Shown here: positions 44,367-53,916 of the stretch, one piece after another
Position numbering within the stretch: position 1 is the stretch's first letter
Layout of the letters: each line of letters opens with the position of its first letter
Source: Clostridium sp. Marseille-P299
GTDB taxonomy: Bacteria > Bacillota > Clostridia > Lachnospirales > Lachnospiraceae
Reading direction: 5' to 3'
NCBI RefSeq assembly: GCF_900078195.1
Contig: NZ_FJVE01000006.1
Location: 560,501-624,500 of the forward strand
Length of the DNA stretch: 64,000 bases
Position numbers and translations under genes: made by a program
The notes under the pieces: model-generated
Database searches by the model: none
What the model was told of the DNA's origin: nothing
The model's input: the letters and a program-made list of their open reading frames with translations, nothing else

Positions 44367-45775
44367 TATTCTTTCCCTCCCCGATTTACTCTTTCAATGG
44401 AATCATTCTGCTTGGTACCATCTTGCTTTGATTCTTCTTGCTTTAATTCCTCTTGCACTGTATCATCCTCTTGTACCGTATCCTCCTCTTGCACCACTTC
44501 TGGATGCAAAATTTCCTTGCTCGCTTCTTCATAATCTTGTTCGATAAACTCTTCTTCCTCTTGAACTTCCTCAAGTTCCTCCTCATCCCCATATATATTA
44601 GGATCTAGAGGCGCTGGTATTTGCATACTCGCGGTATCTGGAACTGTTGCAAGTTTTTTGCTAGCAAATCGATTAGAAAACTTAGTCATTACAGCTCTTA
44701 CAAACAATGCAAATGCACTAAAATAGATAATTACCGCTATAATAATATCAATGATTTCTTGTGAGAATTCATATAATTGTAGATAAAATCCACCTTGCTT
44801 AATATACGCAATAAATAAGCCAGCAAATAATATGCCAATTGGATTTGACAAACCTAATAAGGCAACTGAAATACCATCAAATCCAGCGGATGCAAGTTCA
44901 TCAATTACCTCAATATGTTTTCCCGAACCTGCCAGATATAATAAACCACCACCTAATCCAGATAATCCACCGGCAATTGTCATAGATAAAATAATACTCT
45001 TTTTTTCGTTAATACCTGCATATTTACTTGCATTTCGGTTAAGCCCTACTGCGCGTAGCTCATATCCAAAGGTTGTTTTATTAAGGATAATATAAATAAC
45101 AATAGCCACTACAATTGCAATAATAAAGCCAGCGTTTACATATGAACCTGTAAATATTGTGTTTAATCCCCATCTAGGTATAATCGCACTGGTAGCCACA
45201 GGCTTTGAACGATTGTTATATGAATCGTATAAGGTTGGGTTCTTTAAAACTGCCCAATTCACAATATACATGCCAATATAATTTAGCATAATCGAGGAGA
45301 TTACCTCATTGATATTCATATAAGCTTTTAAAACTCCGACCAAAAGAGCCCATAACGCTCCTGCAAAAACCGCTGCTAATAAGGCAACTATCCAGTGAAC
45401 TTTACCAAGTGAGACAAATGTTAATCCTACAAAAACAGCTGCAAATCCTCCCATAGTAAACTGCCCTGACGCACCAATATTAAACAATCCTGTCTTAAAT
45501 GCAAACCCAACCGACAAACCAGTACAAATAATTGGAGTTGCATAATAAAACACCATGCCAATTCCATAGGTACCTTCTGATAATGCTCCTGTAATTATTG
45601 TTAAAAATCCTTCTGCTGCTTGTGATGGGTTACAAATCAAAAGAATTAGAAATCCAATTAATAATCCTAAGGCTATAGCAAATACAGAAGAAGTAATACC
45701 AAAATTAAAATTTTTTTTACGAGATGATGTGCTAATATTAGGACTCACGTTAATCTTATTCCTTTCATTTTTCAA
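44366..45775 (-). CDS. Nucleoside ABC transporter permease 1 (NupP-like) with acidic repeat tail
   Basis: A 469-residue membrane protein. The first 360 residues match the NupP/BmpC-type permease (GSLSEGTYGIGMVFYYATPI-like region, FNIGASGQFTMGGF, ELRAVGLNRNASKYAGI). An unusual C-terminal cytoplasmic tail of about 90 residues follows, rich in Glu with repeats of the VQEEDTVQEDDTVQEE type. It overlaps the ATPase gene by 4 bases (ATGA). Confidence 0.9.
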   Translation of the reverse strand: MKNERNKINVSPNISTSSRKKNFNFGITSSVFAIALGLLIGFLILLICNPSQAAEGFLTIITGALSEGTYGIGMVFYYATPIICTGLSVGFAFKTGLFNIGASGQFTMGGFAAVFVGLTFVSLGKVHWIVALLAAVFAGALWALLVGVLKAYMNINEVISSIMLNYIGMYIVNWAVLKNPTLYDSYNNRSKPVATSAIIPRWGLNTIFTGSYVNAGFIIAIVVAIVIYIILNKTTFGYELRAVGLNRNASKYAGINEKKSIILSMTIAGGLSGLGGGLLYLAGSGKHIEVIDELASAGFDGISVALLGLSNPIGILFAGLFIAYIKQGGFYLQLYEFSQEIIDIIIAVIIYFSAFALFVRAVMTKFSNRFASKKLATVPDTASMQIPAPLDPNIYGDEEELEEVQEEEEFIEQDYEEASKEILHPEVVQEEDTVQEDDTVQEELKQEESKQDGTKQNDSIERVNRGGKE

Positions 45776-47304
45776 CCTGCTTCCCCCCTTTTTGAACCAG
45801 CCATGTATAACCCTAATTCTTTCGTTGTTACCTTTAAAGGATCTAAATCTGCAACAATCTCACCCTCATACATTACCAATATACGATCACTTAAATTCAT
45901 TACCTCATCTAGCTCAAAGGATATGAGTAAAACTGCCGTTCCATTATCACGTTCGTTAATCAGCTGGCTGTGAATATATTCAATTGCACCTACATCCAGG
46001 CCTCTGGTAGGTTGCACCGCGATTAAAACATCTGGATTTCGATTAATTTCACGAGCAATGATTGCTTTTTGCTGATTACCTCCAGACATACTTCGTACAA
46101 TAGTCACAGGTCCTTGTCCACTTCGTATGTCATATTTTTCAATCATATCTTCCGCTCTTTTTAAAATTGCTCCACGCTTTAAAAACCCGCCACTTTGAAA
46201 TTCTTCTTTAAAATATTCTTGCAAAATCAAATTATCTTGGAGGGAATAGTCAAGTACCAGGCCGTGTTTATGTCTATCCTCTGGGATGTGAGATAAACCA
46301 TGTGTATTTTTATACCGAACGGTTTTTCCACTAACTTCTTCATTATTTAAAAATACTTTACCAGAATCCATTGGCATCAATCCTGTAATTGCTTGTATAA
46401 GTTCTGACTGCCCGTTACCATCAATACCAGCAATACTAACAATTTCGCCTTTTCGGACTACAAAACTAACATCATTTACGATGCTTTTTTTCGCACCCTT
46501 TTGTTTTGTATTAACAGTTACTCCCTGCAGTTCTAAAGCAATAGCTGTAGGGTTTGCAACTTTTTTATTCACTTTGAAATTAACTTTTCTACCAACCATC
46601 ATTTCAGACATTGTTTCCTTGTCTGTTTTTGATACTTCAACGGTTCCGATGTATTTGCCTCTACGTAACACAGAACATCGATTGGCTACTGCTTTAATTT
46701 CATTAAGTTTATGTGTTATAAAAAGAATTGATTTTCCTTCTTTTTCAAGACTTTTCATAATCTTCATAAGTTCATCAATCTCTTGCGGTGTTAAAACAGC
46801 CGTTGGTTCATCAAAAATTAATATTTCATTGTTTCGATATAGCATTTTTAAGATTTCAGTACGCTGTTGCATACCAACGCTAATATCAGATATATAGGCA
46901 TCTGGATCGATTGCTAAATTATATTGTTCACTTAATTCCAGAACCTTTTTTCTAGCATCCTCCATCTTTAATAAGCCACCTTGAACAGATTCCACACCTA
47001 AAATAATATTTTGTAATACCGTAAAGTTATGCACTAATTTAAAATGCTGATGAACCATACCAATTCCAAGAGCATTCGCGTCCATTGGACCTGTTATTTT
47101 AACTTCTTCACCACGCACTTTAATAATTCCACTCTCTGGTTGATATAGCCCAAACAATACACTCATTAAAGTTGATTTACCAGCACCATTTTCTCCAAGA
47201 AGTGCATGGATTTCACCTTTTTTAAGCTGTAAATAAATATTGTCATTTGCTATAATACCAGGAAACTTTTTGGTAATCCCTTGCATTTCAATAATGTATT
47301 CCAC
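45772..47304 (-). CDS. Nucleoside ABC transporter ATPase, duplicated (NupO-like)
   Basis: A 510-residue protein with two ABC domains. The first is complete (Walker A LLGENGAGKSTLMSVLF, signature VGMQQRTEILK, Walker B ILIFDEPTAVLTPQE). The second is degenerate at Walker A (IAGIDGNGQSELIQAITG) but has SMSGGNQQKAIIAREI. This is the RbsA/NupO architecture. It follows bmpA after a hairpin at 47335-47375. Confidence 0.93.
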   Translation of the reverse strand: MEYIIEMQGITKKFPGIIANDNIYLQLKKGEIHALLGENGAGKSTLMSVLFGLYQPESGIIKVRGEEVKITGPMDANALGIGMVHQHFKLVHNFTVLQNIILGVESVQGGLLKMEDARKKVLELSEQYNLAIDPDAYISDISVGMQQRTEILKMLYRNNEILIFDEPTAVLTPQEIDELMKIMKSLEKEGKSILFITHKLNEIKAVANRCSVLRRGKYIGTVEVSKTDKETMSEMMVGRKVNFKVNKKVANPTAIALELQGVTVNTKQKGAKKSIVNDVSFVVRKGEIVSIAGIDGNGQSELIQAITGLMPMDSGKVFLNNEEVSGKTVRYKNTHGLSHIPEDRHKHGLVLDYSLQDNLILQEYFKEEFQSGGFLKRGAILKRAEDMIEKYDIRSGQGPVTIVRSMSGGNQQKAIIAREINRNPDVLIAVQPTRGLDVGAIEYIHSQLINERDNGTAVLLISFELDEVMNLSDRILVMYEGEIVADLDPLKVTTKELGLYMAGSKRGEAG

Positions 47305-47334
47305 AGATGAAACTCCCTCCTATCGGATAAAGAA

Positions 47335-47375
47335 GGGTGCTGCAAAATTTAAATAAATGCTATTTTGCGACACCC
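47335..47375 (-). terminator. Intercistronic hairpin between bmpA and nupO
   Basis: GGGTG-TGCAAAAT pairs with ATTTTGC-CACCC (14-bp stem, one mismatch). The tail on the minus strand is only CTTCTTTAT, so it is likely a partial terminator or an RNA-stabilising hairpin that makes bmpA mRNA more abundant than the ABC genes. Confidence 0.65.
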
Positions 47376-47388
47376 CTTTTTTGTCTTA

Positions 47389-48492
47389 TTATTCAACTAC
47401 GGTAATGGATACATGAGGTACTGATAGATCTTTTACACTAGCTATATCTTTATCTCTTTCTGGTTTATATTCACCAGATACTAATTTTGAATAAAGGGTT
47501 TCGTACTGTTCTTTACTAAATGTTTTAAATTTAGAAGTTTCCATTGGTAGACCTACACCTTTTCCTGTTACATCAAGTGTTACAACTTTTCCACCAGGGA
47601 AATTACCATCATAAAACATTTTAATACCATCGTATACGGAATTATCCAGTAATTTCATAGCTGATGTTATTACTGTATCTGATTCTGGTGACTGATCTAC
47701 GTCAACACCAATTACTTTACCATTGTTATCTTGTGCTGCAGCCATAACTGAGTTACCAACCGCACCACCACAACCAAATATAACTTCGGTTCCATTCTGG
47801 TACCAAGAAGCTGCTGTTGTTTGTGCTTCAGGTGTTGCATCAAATCCACCAGTATAATGATACATCATACTGATATTATCAACTCCTAATTCAGATGCTG
47901 CTTGATTTGCACCTTGTACAAAACCATAACCAAATCGAACAACTGGTGGTAATGCCATACCTCCCATAAAGCCTAACTTTCTATAACCGTCCATAACAGC
48001 TGCATATCCAGCTAAAAATCCTGCTTGTTCTTCTGCATAGTAAATTGCATATACATTATCTTTTATTGTATAATCAGTATTCGAATCAGTGCCTTTTGAT
48101 GGTTGACTATCCAAGATGATAAACTTTACATCTGGATATGTAGTCTGAGCTTCAAAGACTGCCTCTGTAAACTTATATCCTGGACAAACTATTAATTTTG
48201 CTCCACCACGAACTGCAAGACCTATGGTCTCAATGTAGGAAGCAGTTGTTGCTTCTGCTGGTTGATAATACTTATGGGTTTTATTATTCTCTTTTGCATA
48301 ACGCTCAAGCCCTTCCCATGAACCTTGATTAAAAGATTTGTCATTAATAGTACCAACATCTGTGACCAATGCTAACTCATACCCGCTCTTTTTTCCCTCT
48401 TCCCCTGGTGTAGTTGTTCCTTTTTGGCCACATCCGATTAATAGGGTTGTCGTTAGTACAACTAGCATTACAAGTGATAACACTTTCTTCAT
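47389..48492 (-). CDS. bmpA: BMP-family nucleoside-binding lipoprotein
   Basis: A 367-residue lipoprotein (lipobox LLIGCG). The BMP/TmpC domain is clear: LALVTDVGTINDKSFNQGSWEGLERYA, KFIILDSQPS, AGFLAGYAAV, FMGGMALPPVVRFGYGF, VIGVDVDQSPESDTVITSAMK. It captures nucleosides outside the cell for NupOPQ. The start has GGAGGGATT. First gene of its operon, downstream of the deoD-deoC-cdd genes in the same direction. Confidence 0.93.
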   Translation of the reverse strand: MKKVLSLVMLVVLTTTLLIGCGQKGTTTPGEEGKKSGYELALVTDVGTINDKSFNQGSWEGLERYAKENNKTHKYYQPAEATTASYIETIGLAVRGGAKLIVCPGYKFTEAVFEAQTTYPDVKFIILDSQPSKGTDSNTDYTIKDNVYAIYYAEEQAGFLAGYAAVMDGYRKLGFMGGMALPPVVRFGYGFVQGANQAASELGVDNISMMYHYTGGFDATPEAQTTAASWYQNGTEVIFGCGGAVGNSVMAAAQDNNGKVIGVDVDQSPESDTVITSAMKLLDNSVYDGIKMFYDGNFPGGKVVTLDVTGKGVGLPMETSKFKTFSKEQYETLYSKLVSGEYKPERDKDIASVKDLSVPHVSITVVE

Positions 48493-48950
48493 AAAAATCC
48501 CTCCATCATCTAAGACTTGCTTTTATTTCATATAGAACTTGTCCATATGATATATATAGATCTTAAAACCATTTATTCATCTATACGAATAGTATAGCCA
48601 ATAAATTGCTTAAGTATCTATCATAGAAATGAAACATTTACCTTATAATTTGTTAGTTCTATATTCTTTATGCAGAAAGTATCTCAATTTATTAATTTTT
48701 TATCCTAAAGTTTCTATTTACATATTTTAACATCCTTAGGAAAACTATATCATACTTAAAATAGCCCGTAAAGATACCACAAGTAAGTTAAACTATTTCT
48801 AACTGCCATATTTCTACTTTATATTACTTTTAAAGTCAAAATACGATATAATACTACTTTTTCTTGTGTAAAATACATGTAATACGACTGAAAAATAACC
48901 CAGAATCAAAGATATGCAACGTTAGTTTTCGTTAAAAACACGATGAATGA
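48493..48950. other. Intergenic region upstream of bmpA with a palindromic site
   Basis: An AT-rich gap of about 460 bases. A perfect 6-bp inverted repeat CTATAC-GAATA-GTATAG lies at 48581-48597, 90-105 bases before bmpA, and is a possible operator or promoter element. No reading frame or riboswitch is visible, and in particular no purine-riboswitch core. Confidence 0.5.
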
Positions 48951-49050
48951 GCACAAAAAAGAGCCTGTTAAAAAATTGATTTTATAGGCTTTCTCTCAAG
49001 GAATAAACCATTGATTTGCTCATAAATAATCTTATTTTTTAACAAACTCT
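48951..49050 (-). terminator. Terminator after cdd
   Basis: AGAG-TGTTAAAAAAT (49050-49034) pairs with ATTTTTTAACA-CTCT (48976-48960) across a long structured loop, and the minus strand then reads CTTTTTTGTGC. Confidence 0.65.
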
Positions 49051-49056
49051 ATTTTT

Positions 49057-49578
49057 TTAATCTTCAAGATTCTTTGGTGAAAATCCCAAAGGCATTAAGT
49101 CTTTTAATGTATAAACCCAATAATCCTCAACGGATTTTGCAAGTATAACAATAAATTGCTCTGGATTGCAAAATTCCATCATTACCTGTCTACATACACC
49201 ACAAGGAGGACAATAATCTTTTAATCTTCCGTCCTTACCCCCAACAATTGCTATGGCAACAAATTCTTTTTCTCCTTCGCTTACTGCTTTAAAAAACGCG
49301 GTTCGTTCTGCACAATTTGATGGTGTATAGGTTGCATTTTCAATATTACAGCCAGAATAAATCTTATTACTTTTGCTTAATAATGCAGCTCCAACTTTAA
49401 ACTTTGAGTATGGAGCATATGAATAATTTAAGGAATCAATTGCAGATTGTATAAGGTTATGACATATTGTATCATTAATCAAAGCATCATCTGGTAATTG
49501 CTTCTTATTCACTGGCACAACTTCGCTTTTTCCTTGGCATACAGGTAAATCTTTATTCTGTTTCTTATCTTCGCTCAT
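49057..49578 (-). CDS. cdd: Cytidine deaminase
   Basis: Hydrolyses (deoxy)cytidine to (deoxy)uridine. The 173-residue protein from ATG 49578 (GGAGGAAAAAT upstream) has a 35-residue charged N-terminal extension and the full domain: YSYAPYSKFKVGAALLSKS, zinc and proton motif SNCAERTAFFK, and CPPCGVCRQVMMEFC. An upstream ATG at 49635 is possible but has no ribosome site. It follows deoC. Confidence 0.93.
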   Translation of the reverse strand: MSEDKKQNKDLPVCQGKSEVVPVNKKQLPDDALINDTICHNLIQSAIDSLNYSYAPYSKFKVGAALLSKSNKIYSGCNIENATYTPSNCAERTAFFKAVSEGEKEFVAIAIVGGKDGRLKDYCPPCGVCRQVMMEFCNPEQFIVILAKSVEDYWVYTLKDLMPLGFSPKNLED

Positions 49579-49643
49579 ATTTTTCCTCCCATTCCACCGC
49601 CTATGGCAGTATAAATTTTGATAATAAAGCCACATTGCAGGTT

Positions 49644-50309
49644 CTAATAACCACTTGCGTTTTCATTTTTTGCTAACTTAATAATACGGCTAGTTCCTAG
49701 GCGACTTGCTCCTAAAGATACAAATTCTTTCGCATCTTCTAAACTAGCAATGCCACCGGCCGCCTTAATCTTAACCTGTTTTTCAACATGTTCCTTAAAA
49801 AGTTTTATATCATCAACGGTAGCTCCCGCAGTAGAAAAGCCTGTAGAGGTTTTAATATAATCTGCTCCTGATTTTGATACAATTTCACACATTTTTATTT
49901 TCTCAGCTTCAGTTAAAAGGCAAGTTTCAATAATTACTTTTAATATCTTATCTCCACATTCTTCTTTTATCTTAGTTATTTCCTCTTGTATTTTTCCGTA
50001 CTCTTTTTCCTTTACCCAACCAAGGTTGATTACCATGTCAATCTCGTCTGCGCCATTTAAAATAGCATCTTTAGTTTCAAACACTTTTACGCTTGTTGTA
50101 TTATAACCATTTGGAAATCCGATTACGGTACAAATTGGCATGCGATCCTTTACATACTCTTTTGCTTGTTTTACAAAGGAAGGTGGTATACAAACAGACG
50201 CTGTTTGATACTGGATTGCATCATCACATATCTGTTTAATATCATTCCACGTAGCTGTCTGTGTTAATAATGTATGATCAACGGTTTGAAATATATCTTT
50301 ATTCTCCAT
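49644..50309 (-). CDS. deoC: Deoxyribose-phosphate aldolase
   Basis: Splits 2-deoxyribose 5-phosphate into glyceraldehyde 3-phosphate and acetaldehyde. The 221-residue TIM barrel has [20 protein letters not shown] at the start, [29 protein letters not shown] (first Lys region), [16 protein letters not shown] with the Schiff-base Lys, and [19 protein letters not shown]. Family length is normal. It lies between deoD and cdd. Confidence 0.95.
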   Translation of the reverse strand: MENKDIFQTVDHTLLTQTATWNDIKQICDDAIQYQTASVCIPPSFVKQAKEYVKDRMPICTVIGFPNGYNTTSVKVFETKDAILNGADEIDMVINLGWVKEKEYGKIQEEITKIKEECGDKILKVIIETCLLTEAEKIKMCEIVSKSGADYIKTSTGFSTAGATVDDIKLFKEHVEKQVKIKAAGGIASLEDAKEFVSLGASRLGTSRIIKLAKNENASGY

Positions 50310-50338
50310 AAGAACCTCTTTCTACATTTTAAGCGAAA

Positions 50339-50376
50339 GATGCCGACCTTACTATCTTCATAGTTAGATCGACATC
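50339..50376 (-). terminator. Intercistronic hairpin between deoD and deoC
   Basis: GATG-CGA-CT-ACTAT pairs with ATAGT-AG-TCG-CATC around 4 bases. There is no strong U-run, so it is more likely an mRNA-stability or attenuation structure within the operon than a full terminator. Confidence 0.55.
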
Positions 50377-50384
50377 ATGTCCTA

Positions 50385-51098
50385 TTATTCAGCTGTTTCT
50401 AATGCGATTTCCATCATTTCACGGAAACTTATCTGTCTATCTTCTGCAGATAAGGATTCCCCTGTATATATATGATCAGAAATTGTTAAAATGCAAAGTG
50501 CGTTCTTGCCTGCTCTAGCTGCATTTAAGTAAAGAGCTGCTGCTTCCATTTCAACACAGAGTACGCCCATCTTCTTCCATGCGTCATTTGCATTTTTATT
50601 ATCATCATAAAATGTATCGGATGATAAAATATTACCAACAACAGATTTAATCTTTAAAGAATCTGCTACATCTACTGCTTTACGTAGTAATGGATAGCTT
50701 GCTGTTGGAGCAATGGTTCCTGGTAATTGGTATTGAGATGCATAGTTTGAATTTGTGGATGCTGCCATACCAATAACGATATCTCTTACGTGAATATCGT
50801 CAGAGATACCTCCGGCAGAACCAATTCGAATAATATTGTCTACATCATAAAAATTAAACAATTCATAGCTATATATTCCCATGGATGGCATTCCCATGCC
50901 ACCGCCCATAACAGAAATTCTCTTTCCTTTATACGTTCCAGTAAATCCAAGCATATTACGTACTGTATTAAAGCACACGACATCTTCAAGATATGTGTCA
51001 GCGATAAATTTTGCTCTTAGTGGGTCACCTGGCATCAAAACTGTTTTTGCAATATCTCCTAGCTTTGCACCATTATGTGGTGTTGGTACATTTGACAT
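50385..51098 (-). CDS. deoD: Purine-nucleoside phosphorylase (DeoD type)
   Basis: Phosphorolyses purine (deoxy)nucleosides to base and (deoxy)ribose 1-phosphate. The 237-residue protein begins MSNVPTPHNGAKLGDIAKTVL. TAGGAGGTC precedes ATG 51098, and longer frames do not fit. Conserved: LMPGDPLRAKFIADTYL, GGGMGMPSMGIYSYELF, IRIGSAGGIS, VLCVEMEAAALYLNA, ILTISDHIYTGE. First gene of deoD-deoC-cdd. Confidence 0.96.
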   Translation of the reverse strand: MSNVPTPHNGAKLGDIAKTVLMPGDPLRAKFIADTYLEDVVCFNTVRNMLGFTGTYKGKRISVMGGGMGMPSMGIYSYELFNFYDVDNIIRIGSAGGISDDIHVRDIVIGMAASTNSNYASQYQLPGTIAPTASYPLLRKAVDVADSLKIKSVVGNILSSDTFYDDNKNANDAWKKMGVLCVEMEAAALYLNAARAGKNALCILTISDHIYTGESLSAEDRQISFREMMEIALETAE

Positions 51099-51190
51099 AA
51101 CTAGACCTCCTATAATATTATATCTTATTTTAGCATGAATCCTGTTAAAAATCAATAAACTCAAACGTGCTGAAAATAGTCTACCCATAT

Positions 51191-51219
51191 TTTACAATAC
51201 TATGTTTCTATGCTATAAT
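51191..51219 (+). promoter_or_regulatory. Promoter of the MATE gene
   Basis: TTTACA, 17 bp, TATAAT on the plus strand, 70 bases before the start. Confidence 0.65.
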
Positions 51220-51288
51220 TTCCAAATATATGTCTTTTTTTTATTTTAGTTTCCACAATAATTTTAAACCAGAAAGGTACTTAAGAAA

Positions 51289-52722
51289 ATGACCTACGAA
51301 CAAAACATGCCTTCCTTGTTGACTCGATTGCTTTCATTTTTCACAGTCAACAAAATGCTAAAACCTGAAAAACGTCTTGGTGATGTACCAAGTACGAAAA
51401 AGGCCTATGAAAACTTTTTTAAAGTAGCTTGGCCATCCGCTATTGAAGCCTTACTTGTTGGTTTGGTTGGTTCAGTTGACACAATGATGGTTGGTTCTCT
51501 TGGAGAAGGGGCAATCGCTGCCGTTGGGATTACAAATCAACCGAAGTATATTATCCTTGCAGTAATTTTTTCATTAAATGTTGGTGTTACTGCAGTTGTC
51601 GCAAGAAGAAAAGGTGCTGGTAACAGAGATTTGGCGAATCATACACTTCGTGTTGCGATTTTGTTAAGTTTCATGATGTCATTGATCACTTGTAGCATTG
51701 GTTATATTTTTGCAGAAGAAATTCTTATTTTTGCAGGTGCGGAAGATGTTTATCTCCATGATGCAATTAATTACTTTCGCATTCTTACGATAAGCCTTGT
51801 ATTTACAGCGCTTAATTTAACCATTAATGCCGCGCAACGAGGCTGTGGGAAAACTAAAATTTCTATGGTGACCAATGTAGTAGCCAATGTTATAAATCTT
51901 ATATTTAACTTTTTCTTAATTAATGGAATTGGAATTTTCCCTCGATTAGAGGTAAAAGGTGCGGCGATTGCAACGGCCATCGGTGCTTTTGCAGCTTGTA
52001 TTGTATCCCTAATCTCCTTATCTAGAAAAAATGCGTACTTAAATTTACGTTTTAAGACTTCTTGGAAAATAAATAAAACTATCATTGAGCCAATTTTTAA
52101 AGTGAGTGGAAGTGCATTTATCGAACAAGTATTTATGCGTATTGGTTTTTTAGCCTATGCCATTATCGTTGCTAAATTAGGAACTACTGCATATGCGACT
52201 CATTTAATCTGTATGAATATCCTTAATATTTCATTTTGTTTTGGTGATGGTTTTGGTATTGCTGCCTCCTCTTTAGTCGGACAAAACCTTGGTGCAAGAC
52301 GTCCTGATATCTCTACACTTTATGGAAAGATTGGACAAAGGTTAGCTTTTATTGTATCCACTGTATTAGTATTTGTTTTTATATTAGGAAGATACTTTTT
52401 TGTTTCGTTATTTAGTGATATACCGGCAGTTATCACACTTGGCGCAAGTATTATGATAATTATGGCCTTAAGTACACATGCACAAACATCACAAGTTGTG
52501 ATAAGCGGTTGTTTACGTGGTGCGGGTGACTCTGTTTTTGTTGCTGTTACCTCTTTAATTAGTATTGCAATCATTCGTCCAATTTTAACCTATCTTCTTT
52601 GCTTTCCTCTTGGTCTAGGACTTGCAGGAGCTTGGATCTCATTATTAATTGACCAAGTATTTCGTTTTATCACAAGTTATTATCGTTTTCATAGTGGTAA
52701 ATGGGCAAAAATTGTTTTGTAA
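51289..52722 (+). CDS. MATE-family multidrug/cation antiporter
   Basis: A 477-residue protein with 12 predicted helices in two repeats: FFKVAWPSAIEALLVGLVGSVDTMMVG in the first, and SGSAFIEQVFMRIGFLAYAII in the second, with GDGFGIAASSLVGQNLGA and GCLRGAGDSVFVA as MATE signature segments. It exports drugs or toxic compounds with Na+ or H+, specificity unknown. The start has AGAAAGGTAC. It diverges from deoD and ends in a terminator. Confidence 0.92.
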   Translation: MTYEQNMPSLLTRLLSFFTVNKMLKPEKRLGDVPSTKKAYENFFKVAWPSAIEALLVGLVGSVDTMMVGSLGEGAIAAVGITNQPKYIILAVIFSLNVGVTAVVARRKGAGNRDLANHTLRVAILLSFMMSLITCSIGYIFAEEILIFAGAEDVYLHDAINYFRILTISLVFTALNLTINAAQRGCGKTKISMVTNVVANVINLIFNFFLINGIGIFPRLEVKGAAIATAIGAFAACIVSLISLSRKNAYLNLRFKTSWKINKTIIEPIFKVSGSAFIEQVFMRIGFLAYAIIVAKLGTTAYATHLICMNILNISFCFGDGFGIAASSLVGQNLGARRPDISTLYGKIGQRLAFIVSTVLVFVFILGRYFFVSLFSDIPAVITLGASIMIIMALSTHAQTSQVVISGCLRGAGDSVFVAVTSLISIAIIRPILTYLLCFPLGLGLAGAWISLLIDQVFRFITSYYRFHSGKWAKIVL

Positions 52723-52732
52723 ATTAAAACGC

Positions 52733-52776
52733 AAAAAAGGAAAATCTCTGTTTCATTAACATTGATTTTCCTTTTT
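52733..52776. terminator. Bidirectional terminator between MATE and DUF4349 genes
   Basis: AAAAAGGAAAATC pairs with GATTTTCCTTTTT around a 17-base loop, with A and T tracts on both sides. It serves the convergent genes. Confidence 0.85.
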
Positions 52777-52827
52777 ATTTGTAATTGAATCAATTTATAT
52801 TACATAATGAATATCTACATATTCACA

Positions 52828-53814
52828 TTATGGATTATCTTTATCTTCAGTCGGAGGAATAGGTTCCTTTCTTGTATTAGCTATCCCGTTTTTAATTCTC
52901 AATCTTCTTTTAATAACGAGTACTGCAATAACAAGAATGATTCCCCAGAAAATAATATAAGGTAAATTAGAAACAACAAATATTGCAAATGCTTCTATTC
53001 CTTCTTTAATTTCATACATCGTATCGGATAAACCATGTTTCATTTTCTGCCAAGTGCTTTCTTTTTCCACCTTTGTCTCTCGCTCCACTTCATAAACAGA
53101 AACACGAATTGTACTATATCTTACCAGGTTATCATAATTTCTTAAAATAGAGCTTTGGGATTCTAGTTCATATGTTACATCACTTAATCTAGCTTCTAAT
53201 TCTATAATATCCTCAATCTTCTCTGCTTTTTTAAGTAATTCAAGTAATCTTTCTTGTTGAATTTCAAGAGCTTTCTTACGACTTTCCGTATCATAATAGG
53301 ATAAAGTTGCATCTTCGGTTTTTGATGTTTTACCAATTACATTTGCATTTTCCCCAATCATTGTTACAAATTGATCTAACTTTTCATATGGTACACGAAT
53401 GGTATACGTTGCATTTTTTAAACGATCATAACGATAAGAACTATTTTCTGAACTGGAAGACTCAATATACCCTCCACTTTCTGATGTTTTATTCTCTAAA
53501 AGTTTAATAAATTCATCAAATTCTAAGGTTTCAATAGTAAGGTCCACAGTCTTAATCAATTTTCTACTACTGTTTTCAGCAGTAGTTTGACTAACTGTAC
53601 TATTTGAACCTACTTCATGAACGCTTTGCTCTGTATCTTTGTAGTTTTCATATCCTACCGTTCCGCTACTGCCAGACTCGCTACTGCTATTATCCATATT
53701 GTTTTTACTATCAGTTGTAAATTCAAGGGAACTATCATTCTTTTTCGATGCCCCACAACCACTTACTATAACAATTAGTACGCACATTATAATTGCTAAT
53801 ATTTTTCTTTTCAT
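52828..53814 (-). CDS. DUF4349 lipoprotein
   Basis: A 328-residue lipoprotein (lipobox VSGCGA) followed by a Ser/Asn-rich linker. The DUF4349 domain (about 90-290) has KLIKTVDLTIETLEFDEFIKLLE, SGGYIESSSSENSSY, YTIRVPYEKLDQFVTMIGE and a long coiled-coil (RLLELLKKAEKIEDIIELE), then one C-terminal transmembrane helix (NLPYIIFWGIILVIAVLVI). The protein is thus anchored at both ends. The family is common in Firmicutes and its function is unknown. Confidence 0.88.
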   Translation of the reverse strand: MKRKILAIIMCVLIVIVSGCGASKKNDSSLEFTTDSKNNMDNSSSESGSSGTVGYENYKDTEQSVHEVGSNSTVSQTTAENSSRKLIKTVDLTIETLEFDEFIKLLENKTSESGGYIESSSSENSSYRYDRLKNATYTIRVPYEKLDQFVTMIGENANVIGKTSKTEDATLSYYDTESRKKALEIQQERLLELLKKAEKIEDIIELEARLSDVTYELESQSSILRNYDNLVRYSTIRVSVYEVERETKVEKESTWQKMKHGLSDTMYEIKEGIEAFAIFVVSNLPYIIFWGIILVIAVLVIKRRLRIKNGIANTRKEPIPPTEDKDNP

Positions 53815-53916
53815 AAAAAAACCTCCTCCAATGTTTACTATACATTAGACGAGGTTAATTATAATAAGTTCCAATATTTAGAATTTTTTTTATTATAGGA
53901 TTGTTTTACTACAGAT

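Noticed and set aside
48493..48950. A purine riboswitch before bmpA
   Set aside because: The conserved loop sequences of the purine aptamer are not present.
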